A DNA stretch of 64,000 bases, from the NCBI RefSeq assembly GCF_021044885.1, contig NZ_JAJNOD010000004.1:62001-126000 (forward strand). The letters run 5' to 3'. The DNA is from Microbacterium nymphoidis (GTDB lineage: Bacteria > Actinomycetota > Actinomycetes > Actinomycetales > Microbacteriaceae). The notes under the pieces are model-generated. The model did no database searches. It was not told the origin of the DNA and worked only from the letters and a program-made list of their open reading frames with translations. The position numbers were made by a program, and so were the translations under genes. Positions 15,934-24,325 of this stretch are shown here, piece by piece (position 1 is the first letter of the stretch; each line of letters starts with the position of its first letter).

Positions 15934-17124
15934 TCAGGCATGCAGGAGGCGTCCTCCGCCGATCACGATCTCGCGCGCGGGGGTGCGCACGAGGGCGTCC
16001 ATCGGGTTCTCCGCGTCGATGAGGACGATGTCTGCTCGCGAGCCGACGACCAGATCGTGGACCTCGCGACCGACGAAGCGCGCTGCGCGAGAGCTGGCGA
16101 TCTCGACGACGCGCAGCAGGTCCTCATCCCGGACCACGCCGCCCGCGCGAGCGTACTGCCAGGCGATGCCGAGCAGATCGCCGGTGCCGTAGGGGCTCCA
16201 GAGGTCGCGGATGCCGTCGGTTCCGAAGGCGAAGTCGACGCGCGCCTCGGCGAACTCGTGCAGCGGCAGCTGGGGTAGCCGCAGCGGTGCGACGGTGCTC
16301 CACGTGATGTCGAGCTGGCCGAAGGTCTGCAGCAGGTCGCGTCGGCGGGTCTCCGGGATCTGCGCGATGGCGAACCCGTGCGCGACGTTCACCCTGCCCT
16401 GCAGGCCATACCTCTCGGTGCGCTCCGCGATCAGCTCCAGCTCGAACGCGCCGAGCTCGCCGCCGTCGTGGAGATGGATGTCGATGCCGCAGCCGTGCTC
16501 GGCGGCGATGTCGAACAGCGCGTCCAACTGTCCCACCGGGTCCCGGTCGATCGCCGCGGGATCCAGCCCGCCGATGAACTCGACCCCGGCTGCTGCGGCC
16601 TGGGCGAGCAGGTCCACGACGCCCGGGCGGCGCAGCACGCCGTCCTGGGGGAAGGCGACGATCTGGAGCCCCAGAGCCCCGTCGAACTGAGCGAACGCGT
16701 CCCGGACGATGCTGATGCCGTCCAGACCCAGACCGAGGTCCACGTCCACGTGCGTGCGAAACGCGGTGGTTCCGGTGCGGACGGACTCATCGAGCACGGC
16801 GCGGGTGATGTCGATGCTGGGGATCCCCAGCTCGCCGCGGCGCTCTCGTTCGTGCCGGATGCGGCCCTCGGTGCTCTGCTCGCCGCCGTAGGACTGCCAG
16901 GGGTGTCCCCACCACGACTTGTCGACGTGGGCGTGTGCATTGATGAGGCCCGGAATCGCCAGCAGGCCGCGACCATCCACCGTACCCGGCGCGCTCTCCT
17001 GCTCGGCGGCCGGCGTGATCTCGGTGACCACGCCGTTCTCGTCGATCCGGATGTCGGATGCCTCGCCGCCCCAGGGGCGGACGTTGCGCACGAGGCGGAC
17101 GGGAGGGAACGGCGTTGTCGTCAT
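15934..17124 (-). CDS. Amidohydrolase, cytosine-deaminase-like
   Basis: A 396-residue metal-dependent TIM-barrel hydrolase. The first metal site is NAHAHVDKSWW (residues ~60-70), then FRTHVDVDLG, a His in the next strand (DIHLHDGG), VAHGFA, and the late Asp in FGTDGIRDLWSPYGTGDLLG, which parallels the DPWYPLG region of E. coli CodA. It most likely deaminates a cytosine-like or related heterocycle, but substrate prediction in this superfamily is unreliable. The start MTTTPF is taken because upstream codons are not family-like. It stands alone; tRNA-Ala follows divergently. Confidence 0.85.
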   Translation of the reverse strand: MTTTPFPPVRLVRNVRPWGGEASDIRIDENGVVTEITPAAEQESAPGTVDGRGLLAIPGLINAHAHVDKSWWGHPWQSYGGEQSTEGRIRHERERRGELGIPSIDITRAVLDESVRTGTTAFRTHVDVDLGLGLDGISIVRDAFAQFDGALGLQIVAFPQDGVLRRPGVVDLLAQAAAAGVEFIGGLDPAAIDRDPVGQLDALFDIAAEHGCGIDIHLHDGGELGAFELELIAERTERYGLQGRVNVAHGFAIAQIPETRRRDLLQTFGQLDITWSTVAPLRLPQLPLHEFAEARVDFAFGTDGIRDLWSPYGTGDLLGIAWQYARAGGVVRDEDLLRVVEIASSRAARFVGREVHDLVVGSRADIVLIDAENPMDALVRTPAREIVIGGGRLLHA

Positions 17125-17183
17125 GGTTCGATTCTCGTCGGTCGGGAGCACCCGTGCGAGCGTGCTAGGCTGAATCTGTTCAC

Positions 17184-17256
17184 GGGCCTATGGCGCAGTT
17201 GGTAGCGCGCCTCGTTCGCATCGAGGAGGTCAGGGGTTCGAATCCCCTTAGGTCCA
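17184..17256 (+). tRNA. tRNA-Ala(CGC)
   Basis: Complete 73-nt cloverleaf: acceptor GGGCCTA with TAGGTCC, D-arm GCGC, anticodon arm CCTCG-TTCGCAT-CGAGG (anticodon CGC), T-arm AGGGG-TTCGAAT-CCCCT. The discriminator is A and the 3' CCA is encoded (17257-17259). A terminator hairpin follows at once. Confidence 0.96.
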
Positions 17257-17263
17257 CCAGAAA

Positions 17264-17289
17264 AGAACCCCCGCCGCGGCGGGGGTTCT
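17264..17289. terminator. Terminator after tRNA-Ala
   Basis: AGAACCCCCGCC (17264-17275) pairs with GGCGGGGGTTCT (17278-17289). It serves the tRNA on the plus strand and, on the minus strand, the SDR gene that ends at 17303. Confidence 0.8.
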
Positions 17290-17302
17290 GTCGTTTCCGA
17301 GG

Positions 17303-18103
17303 TCAGCGCTGGTCTGCCCAGCTCCAGATGTCATCGCCGCGGAGCGTCGCATCGGCGCCGCCGTCGTCGTAGATGACCTGGCCGGCCATGTGTGTGTTCT
17401 CCACGCTCGTGAGCCAGATGAGCAGGTTCGCCACCGACTCGGGCGGCTGGTGGCTGTTCAGGGGCATCGGCACCGAGGCGTCGACCATCGCCGCACCTTC
17501 GGGCGTGGCCAGCAGGCCGGCGGTCATCGGAGTGAGGACGGTACCGGGTGCGACGGCATTCAGCGGGATGCCGGCACCGGCCCAGGCCGGCGTGATCGAC
17601 TCGCGACGGACCCAGCGGGCGAGCGCGCGCTTGGAGGACGGGTAGACGAGGTAGCCGATCTCGGGTCCCTGCGAGGTGAGCTTCTCCGCTTCGGCCAGAG
17701 CCGTGGCCTCGTCGCCGGCGAGCGCGGCGGCCACGATCTCGGGGGAGTTCGGCTGCAGCGAGGCCATGGAGGAGACGACGGCGGCGCGCGGAGCATCGGA
17801 GCCGGCGAGCGCGGGCAGCAGGGCCTCCAGCAGCTCGGTGACGCCGAAGAAGTTCACCGCGACGGTGGCTGGGATGGGAGCCGAGATGCCCGCGCAGGCG
17901 ATGACCGCGTCGATCGTTCCGCCAGCGAGCTCCGTGGCTTTCGCGGCCGCCTCCTGGCGGCCAGTCGGGGTGGACAGGTCCGCCTCGACTTCCGCGCCCC
18001 GCAGGTCGATGCCGATGACGCGCTCACCGCGCTCGGTGAGCAGTCGCGCCGTGGTGGCGCCGATTCCCGACGCAGCGCCGGTGACGACGTAGGTGCGAGT
18101 CAT
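17303..18103 (-). CDS. Short-chain dehydrogenase/reductase
   Basis: A 266-residue classical SDR. The cofactor motif TGAASGIG is at residues 7-14, D39-like LRG after IGID suggests NAD preference, and the catalytic tetrad includes the Ser of VSSMAS and YPSSK. A family subset with a longer loop after the catalytic Ser (SPEIVAAALAGDEATALAEAEKL) resembles 3-alpha-hydroxysteroid dehydrogenase/carbonyl reductases. A strong GAGGAG precedes ATG 18103. The start overlaps the MarR stop by 4 bp (ATGA), so the two form a translationally coupled operon. Confidence 0.9.
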   Translation of the reverse strand: MTRTYVVTGAASGIGATTARLLTERGERVIGIDLRGAEVEADLSTPTGRQEAAAKATELAGGTIDAVIACAGISAPIPATVAVNFFGVTELLEALLPALAGSDAPRAAVVSSMASLQPNSPEIVAAALAGDEATALAEAEKLTSQGPEIGYLVYPSSKRALARWVRRESITPAWAGAGIPLNAVAPGTVLTPMTAGLLATPEGAAMVDASVPMPLNSHQPPESVANLLIWLTSVENTHMAGQVIYDDGGADATLRGDDIWSWADQR

Positions 18104-18588
18104 GATTTCTCCTCTGATCGGTGTTCTTTCGGATGAGCCGTCGATCCGGTGAGGTCGGCGGTGAATCGGTGCATCATGTCGGCGAACTGTGCTCGCTCGA
18201 CGTGCGTCCACGCGCCCAGCGCTCCGTGAACGGCGACGAGTCCTTGCTGGACCAGCGCCTCGAACGCCCGGGACCCGCGGTCGGTGAGTGAGACGATCAC
18301 GGCGCGACCGTCGCGCGGGTCATCGGCGCGTGCAACGAAGCCGGCCGCTTCGAGGCGGGCGATCTGTTTGGTCATCGTGGGGCGGCTGATCCGCAGCATC
18401 ACGGCGAGATCGCTCGCGCGCTTCGGGCCGTCCAGTCCCAGCAGGTACACCGGCTGCACGTCGCCGGCGTCGATGTCGACCTCGGCGACGCGCGCGAACT
18501 CGGCGTGCACGGCGGTGGACGACCACTGTGCCATGAGGCGCGTGAGCGAGGACAGCAGCACGGTCTCCGGCGTGGGGGAGTCGGTCAT
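18100..18588 (-). CDS. MarR-family transcriptional regulator of the SDR operon
   Basis: A 162-residue winged-helix protein with a MarR core (RASDLAVMLRISRPTMTKQIARLEAAGFVARADDPRDGRAVIVSLTDRG). It is the first gene of a two-gene operon with the SDR. TAGGCT ends exactly 6 bases before ATG, so the transcript is likely leaderless, and a near-perfect palindrome sits just upstream of that -10. Autoregulation with derepression by a substrate of the dehydrogenase is a reasonable inference. Confidence 0.92.
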   Translation of the reverse strand: MTDSPTPETVLLSSLTRLMAQWSSTAVHAEFARVAEVDIDAGDVQPVYLLGLDGPKRASDLAVMLRISRPTMTKQIARLEAAGFVARADDPRDGRAVIVSLTDRGSRAFEALVQQGLVAVHGALGAWTHVERAQFADMMHRFTADLTGSTAHPKEHRSEEKS

Positions 18589-18607
18589 GTCCTCAGCCTA
18601 CGCCGGA

Positions 18608-18626
18608 TAGTTGCCTCAGGGAACTA
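18608..18626. promoter_or_regulatory. Operator of the MarR-SDR operon
   Basis: TAGTTGCCTCAGGGAACTA is a 19-bp palindrome with one mismatched pair, about 8 bp upstream of the TAGGCT -10 hexamer on the minus strand, hence inside the -35/-10 spacer. TAGTTGCCT-type palindromes are typical MarR sites. Confidence 0.8.
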
Positions 18627-18653
18627 TTTCTCCGATGTCGGCCGGGGAAAGAT

Positions 18654-18693
18654 GGAAAACGCACCCCCAGCGGCCGCCAGGGGTGCGTTTTCC
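18654..18693. terminator. Terminator after the ABC exporter operon
   Basis: GGAAAACGCACCCC (18654-18667) pairs perfectly with 18680-18693 around a 12-base loop. It lies 22 bp beyond the stop of the FtsX-like permease gene (minus strand). Confidence 0.8.
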
Positions 18694-18715
18694 GTCTTTC
18701 ACCGAGCGTCCGGCG

Positions 18716-20857
18716 TCACTCGTAGCGCACCTGCTCCGTGCGCAGCAGGCGACGGCCGGCCGCCGTGGCGATCCCGATCGCGATCACGGCCATGACGGCC
18801 GTGGCGATGAGGGCGATCGGCATCAGGGGATCAGGCCAGCCGACCGTCCGGTCGGCCGACAGCGACGTGACCAGCAGCCAGGCGGTGAGGGAGCCGGTGC
18901 CGGCAGAGATGACCGTGACGCCGATCAGCGGCACGAGAGTCTCCCGCGTGATGAGGCCCCGCAGGGTGCCGTTCGGCATGCCGATCAGGCGCAGCAGCGC
19001 CAGCGTCCGGCGGCGGTCGTACAGCGCAGCGATGGTTGCCATGACGAGGACCGAAGCGGCGAGCAGCGTCGCGATCCCGATGGCGAAACGGCCGATCTCC
19101 GCGAACTGGATGGCCAGGTTCGTGTCGGCGTTCGAGACGAACTCGTCGCGCGTCCACGCGCCGGTGCTCGGATCCACCTGGGGCAGCGCGAGCAGGATGG
19201 TGCGGGCCCGCTCGACGGCTGCGGGGGTGTCGTCGGTCCGGATGATCACCGCGGCGACCGGCAGCGAGGACACTTCGGTGACGTCGGCACCCGTCAGCGC
19301 GGGCGTGTCTGGCGCGAGGGAGAAGATGCCGCCGACAACGGACAGCACCGGGCTCGGGGGCAAACTCGTCGCGCCCAGGCGAGCGGCGTCGTCCGCGGTG
19401 AGGAAGACGCCGTCGACGTTGCCGTGAACGACGATGACGTCGCGCACGCCGGGCTCGTCGCGGGCGGCCTGCAGCGCATCCGTCAGCAGCGATTCGTCCA
19501 CCGGATGATCGCCTGCGGCGGCGAACTCCACGGCTACGGCATCCGCGGGCAGCAGCACATCGCTGCCGAAGGAGTCGGCGTCCGCTCGTGCGGTGACAGC
19601 GGTGGCGAACAGGGACACCAGGAACGTCGCCGCTACGAGGCCCGCGACCGAGCGGAACACCGCCGCGGGGGTTCGCAGAATCCGTCGGGATGCGAGGACC
19701 CCGGCACCGCTCGTCGCCATCGTCGCATACGCCCGTCCCGTGAGGTAGGTGATGTAGGGGCCCGCGATGACGAGCCCGACGGCGAGTACCGCGAAGCAGG
19801 CGATCACGGCGATGGTGGTGGGGACGGGGAGTGCGGAGCCGGCGAAGCGCACGACGCCCAGGGCGAGCAGCCCCGCCAGGAAAGGCATGACGCGCCAGAG
19901 CCTCGGAGCGCGCTCGAACACGGCCTGCGTGGTGGTGGCGTGCGAGTCGGAACGGATCGCCGACCAGGTCGCCGCGATCACCGACCCCACGACCACGACG
20001 ACCACCACCAACGCCAGGGTGCCGGGGTCGACAGTGAGATCGGCGAGGGCCAGTCGCTCGCCCGCGACCCGCAGCAGCGCCAGCAGCGGGCGGGTGGCGG
20101 AGAACAGCCCGATCCCGACCAGCGCGCCGATCGCAGCGCTGAAACCGGCCTCCACCGCTGCGGTCCGCACCAGGAATCGTCCCGATGCGCCGATGGTGCG
20201 CAGCGTCTGATTCCGCTCGGACCGTGCGGCTGCCCCCAGCGACGTCGCCACGGCGACGAGCAGGAACGCCGGCATGAGGAGCGCGATCGCGCCCACAGCC
20301 GCCAGCGCCTGATAGTTCTCGTTGCCGCCGAAGCTCTGGCCGTCGAACGGCATCATCTCCAGCGCCGACCTCTCGGCTGCGACCGACTCCGGCGTCGCGC
20401 CGACGATCACGGCGAGGGTGTCCGGGCTGGGCAGCAGATCGGCCGGGATCTCCCCGACGAAGGTGCCGTAGCGTTCACCCAGCCGGTCGGCGGGATTCGC
20501 CTCGATCAGGGCGACCAGGGCCGGGGAAGCGAGGTAGCTGCCGGGCGCGGGCGGCTCGGCGATGCCGGGCAGCGGCATCCCCGACGCGGGAACGGACGCA
20601 TCCATCCGGCTGATGCGCTGTCCCTGGAAGGTGTCGGTGCCGGTGGCGACGACCGTGGCATCGGTGACGGGCCCGGAGACGGCGGTGCCGGAGGGGTGCA
20701 ACCAGGCCCCGCGCAGATCGCGCGTCTCCATGGCGCCGGCCCCGGCGATGAGCATGAGCACGACGAGCACACCGGCGGCCACCCCGGAGGCGATGGCGGC
20801 CAATCGCCCCCAGTTCCCGCGACTGCCGAACGTCAGCAGACGCATCGCGCCGATCAT
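18716..20857 (-). CDS. FtsX-like ABC transporter permease
   Basis: A 713-residue membrane protein. It has an N-terminal membrane helix (AIASGVAAGVLVVLMLIAGA), a large extracytoplasmic domain, a central group of helices, a second extracytoplasmic domain and a C-terminal FtsX block with three helices (FAIGIATLLAASVLVMATIAALYDRRRTLALLRLIGMPNGTLRGLITRETLVPLIG). The R-x-x-x-L-x-L-x-x-x-G-x-x-x coupling motif occurs in both halves. It overlaps the ATPase gene by 4 bp. Such PadR-controlled systems often export peptides or antibiotics; the substrate here is unknown. Confidence 0.9.
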   Translation of the reverse strand: MIGAMRLLTFGSRGNWGRLAAIASGVAAGVLVVLMLIAGAGAMETRDLRGAWLHPSGTAVSGPVTDATVVATGTDTFQGQRISRMDASVPASGMPLPGIAEPPAPGSYLASPALVALIEANPADRLGERYGTFVGEIPADLLPSPDTLAVIVGATPESVAAERSALEMMPFDGQSFGGNENYQALAAVGAIALLMPAFLLVAVATSLGAAARSERNQTLRTIGASGRFLVRTAAVEAGFSAAIGALVGIGLFSATRPLLALLRVAGERLALADLTVDPGTLALVVVVVVVGSVIAATWSAIRSDSHATTTQAVFERAPRLWRVMPFLAGLLALGVVRFAGSALPVPTTIAVIACFAVLAVGLVIAGPYITYLTGRAYATMATSGAGVLASRRILRTPAAVFRSVAGLVAATFLVSLFATAVTARADADSFGSDVLLPADAVAVEFAAAGDHPVDESLLTDALQAARDEPGVRDVIVVHGNVDGVFLTADDAARLGATSLPPSPVLSVVGGIFSLAPDTPALTGADVTEVSSLPVAAVIIRTDDTPAAVERARTILLALPQVDPSTGAWTRDEFVSNADTNLAIQFAEIGRFAIGIATLLAASVLVMATIAALYDRRRTLALLRLIGMPNGTLRGLITRETLVPLIGVTVISAGTGSLTAWLLVTSLSADRTVGWPDPLMPIALIATAVMAVIAIGIATAAGRRLLRTEQVRYE

Positions 20858-21564
20858 CGCGCGCCCGCAGCCGCCGGGTCGAGCACGAGACCGTCCCGGA
20901 TGAAGATCTCGCGGTCGCTGTACGACGCCACCCGGCCATCGTGAGTCACGAGGATCAGGGTCGTGCCGGTGGTCCGGACGACCTCCGTGAGGGTCTGCAT
21001 GACCTTCTCCGCCGTCAGGGAGTCGAGGGCTCCCGTCGGTTCATCCGCGAAGAGCACCTCGGGGCTCGTGACGAGCGCGCGCGAGAGGGCGACGCGCTGC
21101 GCCTGGCCGCCGGAGAGCTCAGCGGGAAGACGCTTCGCGAACCCAGCGAGCTCCAGCCGGTCCAGCCACTCGTGTGCCTGCACCAGCGCGCTCTTGCGCT
21201 TCATCCCCGCGAGCATCAGGGGTAGTGCGACATTGTCTTCGGCGGTCAGTTCGGGCAGGAGCTGGCCGAACTGGAACATGAACCCGAGGCGGGTGAGGCG
21301 GAACCGGGCGCGGCCGGCCTCATCCAGAGCGCTGATGACGGTGTCTCCCACCCGCACCTCGCCGGCATCCGGCGCGATCACGCCGGCCAGGCTGTGCAGC
21401 AGGGTCGATTTGCCGGAGCCGGACGGTCCCATGATTGCGACGATCTCGCCGCGCGTGATCTCCACGTCGACGCCGCGGAGGGCGTGGGCGGTGCCGTAGT
21501 GCTTGTGGAGGCCGCGCGCCACGATGGCGGGCGGCCGGGCCTCCGAGGGGGTGACGATGCTCAT
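20854..21564 (-). CDS. ABC transporter ATP-binding protein (MacB/LolD type)
   Basis: A 236-residue nucleotide-binding subunit. Walker A is GPSGSGKST, the Q-loop lies in FMFQFGQLLPELTAEDNVALPLMLAG, the signature is LSGGQAQRVALSRAL, Walker B is VLFADEPTGALD and the switch His is in LVTHDGRVA. This is the LolD/MacB type that pairs with FtsX-like permeases. It overlaps both neighbours by 4 bp (ATGA), forming a PadR-ATPase-permease operon. Confidence 0.95.
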   Translation of the reverse strand: MSIVTPSEARPPAIVARGLHKHYGTAHALRGVDVEITRGEIVAIMGPSGSGKSTLLHSLAGVIAPDAGEVRVGDTVISALDEAGRARFRLTRLGFMFQFGQLLPELTAEDNVALPLMLAGMKRKSALVQAHEWLDRLELAGFAKRLPAELSGGQAQRVALSRALVTSPEVLFADEPTGALDSLTAEKVMQTLTEVVRTTGTTLILVTHDGRVASYSDREIFIRDGLVLDPAAAGAR

Positions 21565-22079
21565 CGCAGGGACTCCTTCAGGTCGTTCAGGCGGGCTTCG
21601 GTGGTGTCGATCCAGCGGAGGTCCGCCTCGACGCGGAAGAGGGACTGGTCATAGGCGAGGACGTCGAGCAGATCGGCACCCTGCTTGGCCCGTGTGAGGC
21701 CGCGCATCGTGTCCAGGAGCATGCTGCGGTGCAGAGCAAGCAGGCGTACGGCGTCCTCATCGAGCAGCAGCGACACCACCACCTTCGCGAAGAGGTTGCT
21801 GCGCCCGGTCGCCTCCTCGTCCGGCTGGGTGAGCCACTGCATCACGCGCTCGCGCCCGGCCGGGAGGCCGCGGTACCGCTTGCGAGTGGGGCCTCCGCCT
21901 TCCTCCACGCCGTCCATCACGATGAGCTCGTCACGCTCGAGCCGCGCGAGCATGGCGTAGACCTGCCCGAACTTGAGCGCGCGTTCCGCGCCGAAGTAGT
22001 CGTCGTAGCGCTGCTTGAGCTCATAGCCGTACCCCGGCCGAGCCTCGATCAGTCCGAGGAATGCCTGTGATGTGTCCAC
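21561..22079 (-). CDS. PadR-family transcriptional regulator
   Basis: A 172-residue winged-helix repressor: FLGLIEARPGYGYELKQRYDDYFGAERALKFGQVYAMLARLERDELI is the PadR DNA-binding region, and a C-terminal helical dimerisation domain follows. It begins at GTG 22079; TATAGT ends 7 bases upstream and overlaps a palindrome. It leads the operon with the ABC exporter, so it probably represses it until the exported compound binds. Confidence 0.92.
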   Translation of the reverse strand: MDTSQAFLGLIEARPGYGYELKQRYDDYFGAERALKFGQVYAMLARLERDELIVMDGVEEGGGPTRKRYRGLPAGRERVMQWLTQPDEEATGRSNLFAKVVVSLLLDEDAVRLLALHRSMLLDTMRGLTRAKQGADLLDVLAYDQSLFRVEADLRWIDTTEARLNDLKESLR

Positions 22080-22087
22080 GCCAGCGA

Positions 22088-22106
22088 CTATACACTCAGT
22101 GTGTAG
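22088..22106. promoter_or_regulatory. PadR operator overlapping the -10 box
   Basis: CTATACACTCAGTGTGTAG is a 19-bp palindrome with one mismatch. On the minus strand it contains the TATAGT -10 of the padR operon, so a bound repressor would exclude RNA polymerase. Confidence 0.8.
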
Positions 22107-22145
22107 TGCCGTTTCTGGCAGAGCGCTGAACCTGGCTGCCCGTTC

Positions 22146-23357
22146 TCAGACCGTCCGCACCACGCGCGCCAGGCCTGCCGCTGCGGCCGTGGACAGCGCC
22201 ATGGTCGCGAGGGCGAACACGACGACCACCGGGATCATCGGCAACCACAGCAGGGCGAAGCCGATGAGGACCGGGGGGAGGGTCATGCCGGCGTAGGCCA
22301 TGAGGAACACGCCTGCCAGTACCTCTCCGCGACGGGCCGCGTCGCCCAGCGCGGCACCGGTGATCAGGGCGCTGCGGAAGAGGAACCCCACGCCGAACCC
22401 TGCGATCACGCCGCCCCCGATGAACAACGCGGTCGAGGCGATCAGTGCCGCGAGTGCGAACGTCGTCATCCCGGCGAGGACGGCGATCGCGCCCGCCATG
22501 ATCTGTGCGCGCGCGACCAGTCGCCCGGAGATGAGCTGGGCGGCGGCTGCGGCCCCGAACACGGCGAAGGCCGTGGATCCGACCGCGAGCGGGTCGTGGA
22601 CGCCGCCGATCTCGGCGAGGAACGCCGGGGACACGGAGCCGAAGAATCCGGTGATCGCGAATGCGGCGAAGGCTGCGGCGCCGGCGAGCAGGAATGCGGA
22701 GCGGCGCTCCCGCGGTACCGCGACGCGCTGGCGTCGGTAGCTCGTGCGCAGGGGCACCGTCGCCACGGTCTCCGGGATCCGGGAGAGCAGGATGGCGGCG
22801 GCGATCAGTCCGCCCAGGAAGACGAGGTACGGCGCGAACAGTGGCCACGCCGACCACTCGCCGAAGAGCCCGCCGATGAGCGGGCCGAGCGCGAGGCCGC
22901 CGAGGTTGGCGACGGTCGCCACGGTGGCGGCGATCCCGGCCTCGCCCGAATGATGGATGCGGAGCTCGCTCAGCCCGGCCGTCGCCGCTGCCGTGAGGAG
23001 ACCGACGGCGAGTCCGGAGACGAAGCGCGCGGCCAGCAGGGTGGGAATCCCTCCCGAGAGCAGGAAGATGATGCTGGAGACGGCCTCCACGAGCGCGGCC
23101 ATGACCAGCATGCGCCGACGGCCGACCCAGTCGCTGATATGGCCACCGAAGCTCAGTGCGACGATGACGCCCACGGCGTACGCGGCGAAGATGAGCGTCA
23201 CGGTGAACGTGGGGAACCCCTCGCGCTGCTGGTAGATCGCGTACAGGGGAGTGGGAACGGTCGCGAACGCCATCATGAGCAGGAAGGATGCGGCGACCAC
23301 CCAGAAGGCGGCGCCGGGGGTGAGCAGGCGGCGCCGCTCGAGCAGGATCGTGGACAT
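22146..23357 (-). CDS. MFS transporter
   Basis: A 403-residue major facilitator protein with about 12 membrane helices. The loop between helices 2 and 3 has the MFS motif GGHISDWVGRRRMLV, and motif C-like glycines occur in TVANLGGLALGPLIGGLFGEW, suggesting an exporter. The start is placed at ATG 23357 with GGAG upstream; an in-frame ATG at 23393 would intrude into the regulatory gap. It is divergent from a LysR gene with a dyad between them. Confidence 0.9.
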   Translation of the reverse strand: MSTILLERRRLLTPGAAFWVVAASFLLMMAFATVPTPLYAIYQQREGFPTFTVTLIFAAYAVGVIVALSFGGHISDWVGRRRMLVMAALVEAVSSIIFLLSGGIPTLLAARFVSGLAVGLLTAAATAGLSELRIHHSGEAGIAATVATVANLGGLALGPLIGGLFGEWSAWPLFAPYLVFLGGLIAAAILLSRIPETVATVPLRTSYRRQRVAVPRERRSAFLLAGAAAFAAFAITGFFGSVSPAFLAEIGGVHDPLAVGSTAFAVFGAAAAAQLISGRLVARAQIMAGAIAVLAGMTTFALAALIASTALFIGGGVIAGFGVGFLFRSALITGAALGDAARRGEVLAGVFLMAYAGMTLPPVLIGFALLWLPMIPVVVVFALATMALSTAAAAGLARVVRTV

Positions 23358-23413
23358 GACTCCATGGTCGATCCGTCGATTGATCGTGTCCAACGCAGAG
23401 AATGGATATCATC

Positions 23414-23430
23414 TATCGCTTTACTCGATA
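23414..23430. promoter_or_regulatory. LysR-type dyad in the MFS/LysR intergenic gap
   Basis: TATCG-N7-CGATA (23414-23430) fits the T-N11-A style dyad of LysR regulators. It overlaps the TAACAT -10-like hexamer (23429-23434) that precedes the LysR start by 5 bases. Confidence 0.65.
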
Positions 23431-23439
23431 ACATGAACC

Positions 23440-24321
23440 GTGGATATCCGGCTGCTCGAGTACTTCGTGATCGTCGCGGACGAGCGCAGCGTGACTCGCG
23501 CGGCGCAGCGGCTCTATGCCGCGCAGTCCACGGTTTCCGCCGGCTTGCGAAGTCTGGAGCAGGAACTCGGCGTCTCCCTGCTCGAGCGCACCACACGCAG
23601 CGTCGGCTTGACACCGGCGGGCGAGGATCTGCTCGCAGCGGCGAGGTCGATCATCGACGGATGGGAGAGCATGCGCGAAGCTGCGTCGGAGTCGACGGCA
23701 GGCGTCCGAGGCCGCGTTTCGATCGGCACGTTCACAGCGATGCCGTTGATGGACCTGCCGCGTGTGCTGGGGCAGTTCCGCCGTGATTTCCCGCTGGTCG
23801 ACGTACACCTGACGGCCTCGCCGTCGGGCTCGACCGGGCTGGTCGACGACGTCATGCAGGGCCGGCTGGACCTCGCCTTCACCACCGTGCCGCCGCCCGT
23901 GGGACTCATCGCTCACGAGCTGGCACAGGTGCCGTACGTCGCTCTGGTTCCGCACGGCCACGAACTGGTGGATGCCGGCACGGTCGATCTGGCCGCTCTG
24001 GCGGATCTGCCCTGGGTCGACGTGCTGCCCGGCTACGGAAACCGTGTCCAGATCGATCGGGCGCTCGCTCAGCGGGGGCTCTCGCGTCGCATCGTGGCCG
24101 AGATCGAGGCCATGCCGAGCATCCCGGAGTATGTCGCGGCGGGGCTCGGCATCGCCGCGATCCCGGACGGGATGCCCGCACCGGGGTGCGTGAGCCTGCC
24201 GATCGTGGACATGCCGGAGCCGTGGATCCTGTCCCTGGTGGCGGGAGCGAGTGCGGCACGGCGTCGTCCCGTGGATGCGCTGCGACGTGCGATCGCGGCA
24301 GCGCCACTGCGATTGGTGTGA
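23440..24321 (+). CDS. LysR-family transcriptional regulator
   Basis: A 293-residue LysR protein. The N-terminal helix-turn-helix is typical (MDIRLLEYFVIVADERSVTRAAQRLYAAQSTVSAGLRSLEQELGVSLLERTTRSVGLTPAGEDLL), followed by a two-lobed effector domain beginning near residue 90 (GRVSIGTFTA). The start GTG 23440 is fixed by the conserved MDIR-L-x-Y-F opening. It probably controls the divergent MFS gene; it also meets the DHA2-type transporter tail to tail with a 4-bp gap. Confidence 0.93.
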   Translation: MDIRLLEYFVIVADERSVTRAAQRLYAAQSTVSAGLRSLEQELGVSLLERTTRSVGLTPAGEDLLAAARSIIDGWESMREAASESTAGVRGRVSIGTFTAMPLMDLPRVLGQFRRDFPLVDVHLTASPSGSTGLVDDVMQGRLDLAFTTVPPPVGLIAHELAQVPYVALVPHGHELVDAGTVDLAALADLPWVDVLPGYGNRVQIDRALAQRGLSRRIVAEIEAMPSIPEYVAAGLGIAAIPDGMPAPGCVSLPIVDMPEPWILSLVAGASAARRRPVDALRRAIAAAPLRLV

Positions 24322-24325
24322 TCCC

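Noticed and set aside
18611..20944. Plus-strand open frame of 777 codons opposite the FtsX-like permease gene
   Set aside because: The translation is a low-complexity Arg/Gly/Asp mixture with no fold signature. The minus-strand frame has membrane helices, correct codon bias and 4-bp coupling to the ATPase gene.
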